A stretch of DNA of 64,000 nt from Streptomyces sp. cg36 (GTDB taxonomy: Bacteria > Actinomycetota > Actinomycetes > Streptomycetales > Streptomycetaceae): the NCBI RefSeq assembly GCF_041080675.1, contig NZ_CP163520.1, forward strand, positions 3,968,001 to 4,032,000, written 5' to 3'. Shown here in pieces: positions 63,610 through 64,000 of the stretch (positions within the stretch are counted from its first letter, which is position 1; each line of letters begins with the position of its first letter). Made by a program: the position numbers and the translations under genes. The notes below the pieces were generated by a model. That model was given only the letters and a program-made list of their open reading frames with translations. It was not told the origin of the DNA and searched no databases.

Positions 63610-64000
63610 GTGTCCACTCCGCCGCCCCAGGGCCAGAACCCGTACGCGCCGCAGCCCAACGCCCCTTACGGCCAGCCGCAGGGTGCAGCCCCGTACGGAC
63701 AGCCGCAGGGTGGTGCTCCCTACGGTCAGCCGGGCCAGCCCGGTGTCCCGCCGCAGCAGTCGCCCTACTTCAACCAGGGCGGCCCGATACCGCCCGCCCC
63801 CGCGCCCGCCCCGCCGCGCCGCAACGTCAAGAAGATCGTCCGGATCGTCATCGCCGTGGGTGTCGTCGTCGCGGCGGCCGTGGGCTGGTTCACCAGCCGT
63901 CATGACGCCGACACCGCCAAGGTCGGCGACTGCATGAGCATCGGCAACCCCGGCTCGGCGACCCACCCGGACCTGAAGGTCGTCGGCTGCGACGACTCCA
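63610..64000 (+). CDS. LppU-like membrane-anchored protein (truncated by window end)
   Basis: At least 130 residues, with the 3' end outside the window. A Pro/Gln/Gly-rich cytosolic N-terminus carries PYGQPQG repeats (about 18-50). One transmembrane helix follows (KKIVRIVIAVGVVVAAAVGWF, about 81-102), then an extracellular domain beginning VGDCMSIGNPGS...VVGCDDS, whose two cysteines may pair. The pattern resembles actinobacterial LppU/septum-formation-like proteins. It starts at GTG 63610, with GGGGGA about 10 bases upstream. The function is unknown. Confidence 0.75.
   Translation, partial: MSTPPPQGQNPYAPQPNAPYGQPQGAAPYGQPQGGAPYGQPGQPGVPPQQSPYFNQGGPIPPAPAPAPPRRNVKKIVRIVIAVGVVVAAAVGWFTSRHDADTAKVGDCMSIGNPGSATHPDLKVVGCDDS

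Overview
The window is a 64-kb piece of a Streptomyces chromosome. It is very GC-rich with strongly biased third positions. It carries Streptomyces-specific sporulation genes (ssgA and its IclR activator ssgR), a mycothiol/inositol gene (ino1), a heme sensor kinase of the actinobacterial DosS/DevS type, and 15 perfect copies of the Streptomyces parS site GTTTCACGTGAAAC. The gene order (serS ... cydABCD ... thiC ... ssgA-ssgR ... dnaB, rplI-rpsR-ssb-rpsF, femX, ino1) matches what I recall of the conserved chromosomal core next to oriC. dnaB, ssb and the dense parS array fit that location. No tRNA, rRNA, CRISPR array, insertion sequence, prophage or biosynthetic cluster was seen.

Layout. 0.2-7 kb: serS overlapping a HAD phosphatase, a rhomboid-like membrane protein, and two stacked ABC-2 exporter modules on the minus strand. 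7-12 kb: a tightly overlapping operon (M24 peptidase-like protein, EphD-like alpha/beta hydrolase-SDR fusion, PF10118 metal-dependent hydrolase, MerR regulator). 12-17.4 kb: PadR regulator, RNA 2'-phosphotransferase, LLM oxidoreductase, HAD phosphatase and a LytM/M23 endopeptidase. 17.4-25.4 kb: a minus-strand respiratory operon (cydA, cydB, fused cydCD, GAF-GAF histidine kinase) with a perfect Rex operator upstream. 25.6-34.5 kb: cyclophilin-like protein, aminotransferase, LacI regulator, PPP-type phosphatase, a membrane protein, thiC under a TPP riboswitch, and a YibE/F-like membrane protein. 34.5-41.9 kb: ssgA/ssgR, small membrane proteins, cupin, a gamma-family PLP enzyme, LysR, Nudix, a flavohemoglobin-like gene with a rare TTA (bldA) codon, and a HAD phosphatase. 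42-47.4 kb: GNAT acetyltransferases, an HbpS-like protein, an MFS exporter divergent from a MarR regulator, and a serine hydrolase. 47.5-52.7 kb: dnaB, a MATE exporter, and the rpsF-ssb-rpsR-rplI operon. 52.9-60 kb: cell-envelope genes (femX, an alanine-racemase-fold enzyme, a GT87-like mannosyltransferase, a class A PBP). 60.3-64 kb: a PadR regulator with a perfect operator in front of ino1, an MFS protein, and a truncated LppU-like protein at the window edge.

Recurring themes are replication and segregation (DnaB, SSB, parS array, DnaA-box-like clusters), low-oxygen and redox respiration (Rex site, cytochrome bd, heme-GAF kinase, flavohemoglobin), and cell-wall growth and sporulation septation (SsgA, FemX, PBP, LytM). 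All functional assignments come from reading motifs and family resemblance by eye. No database search was run.
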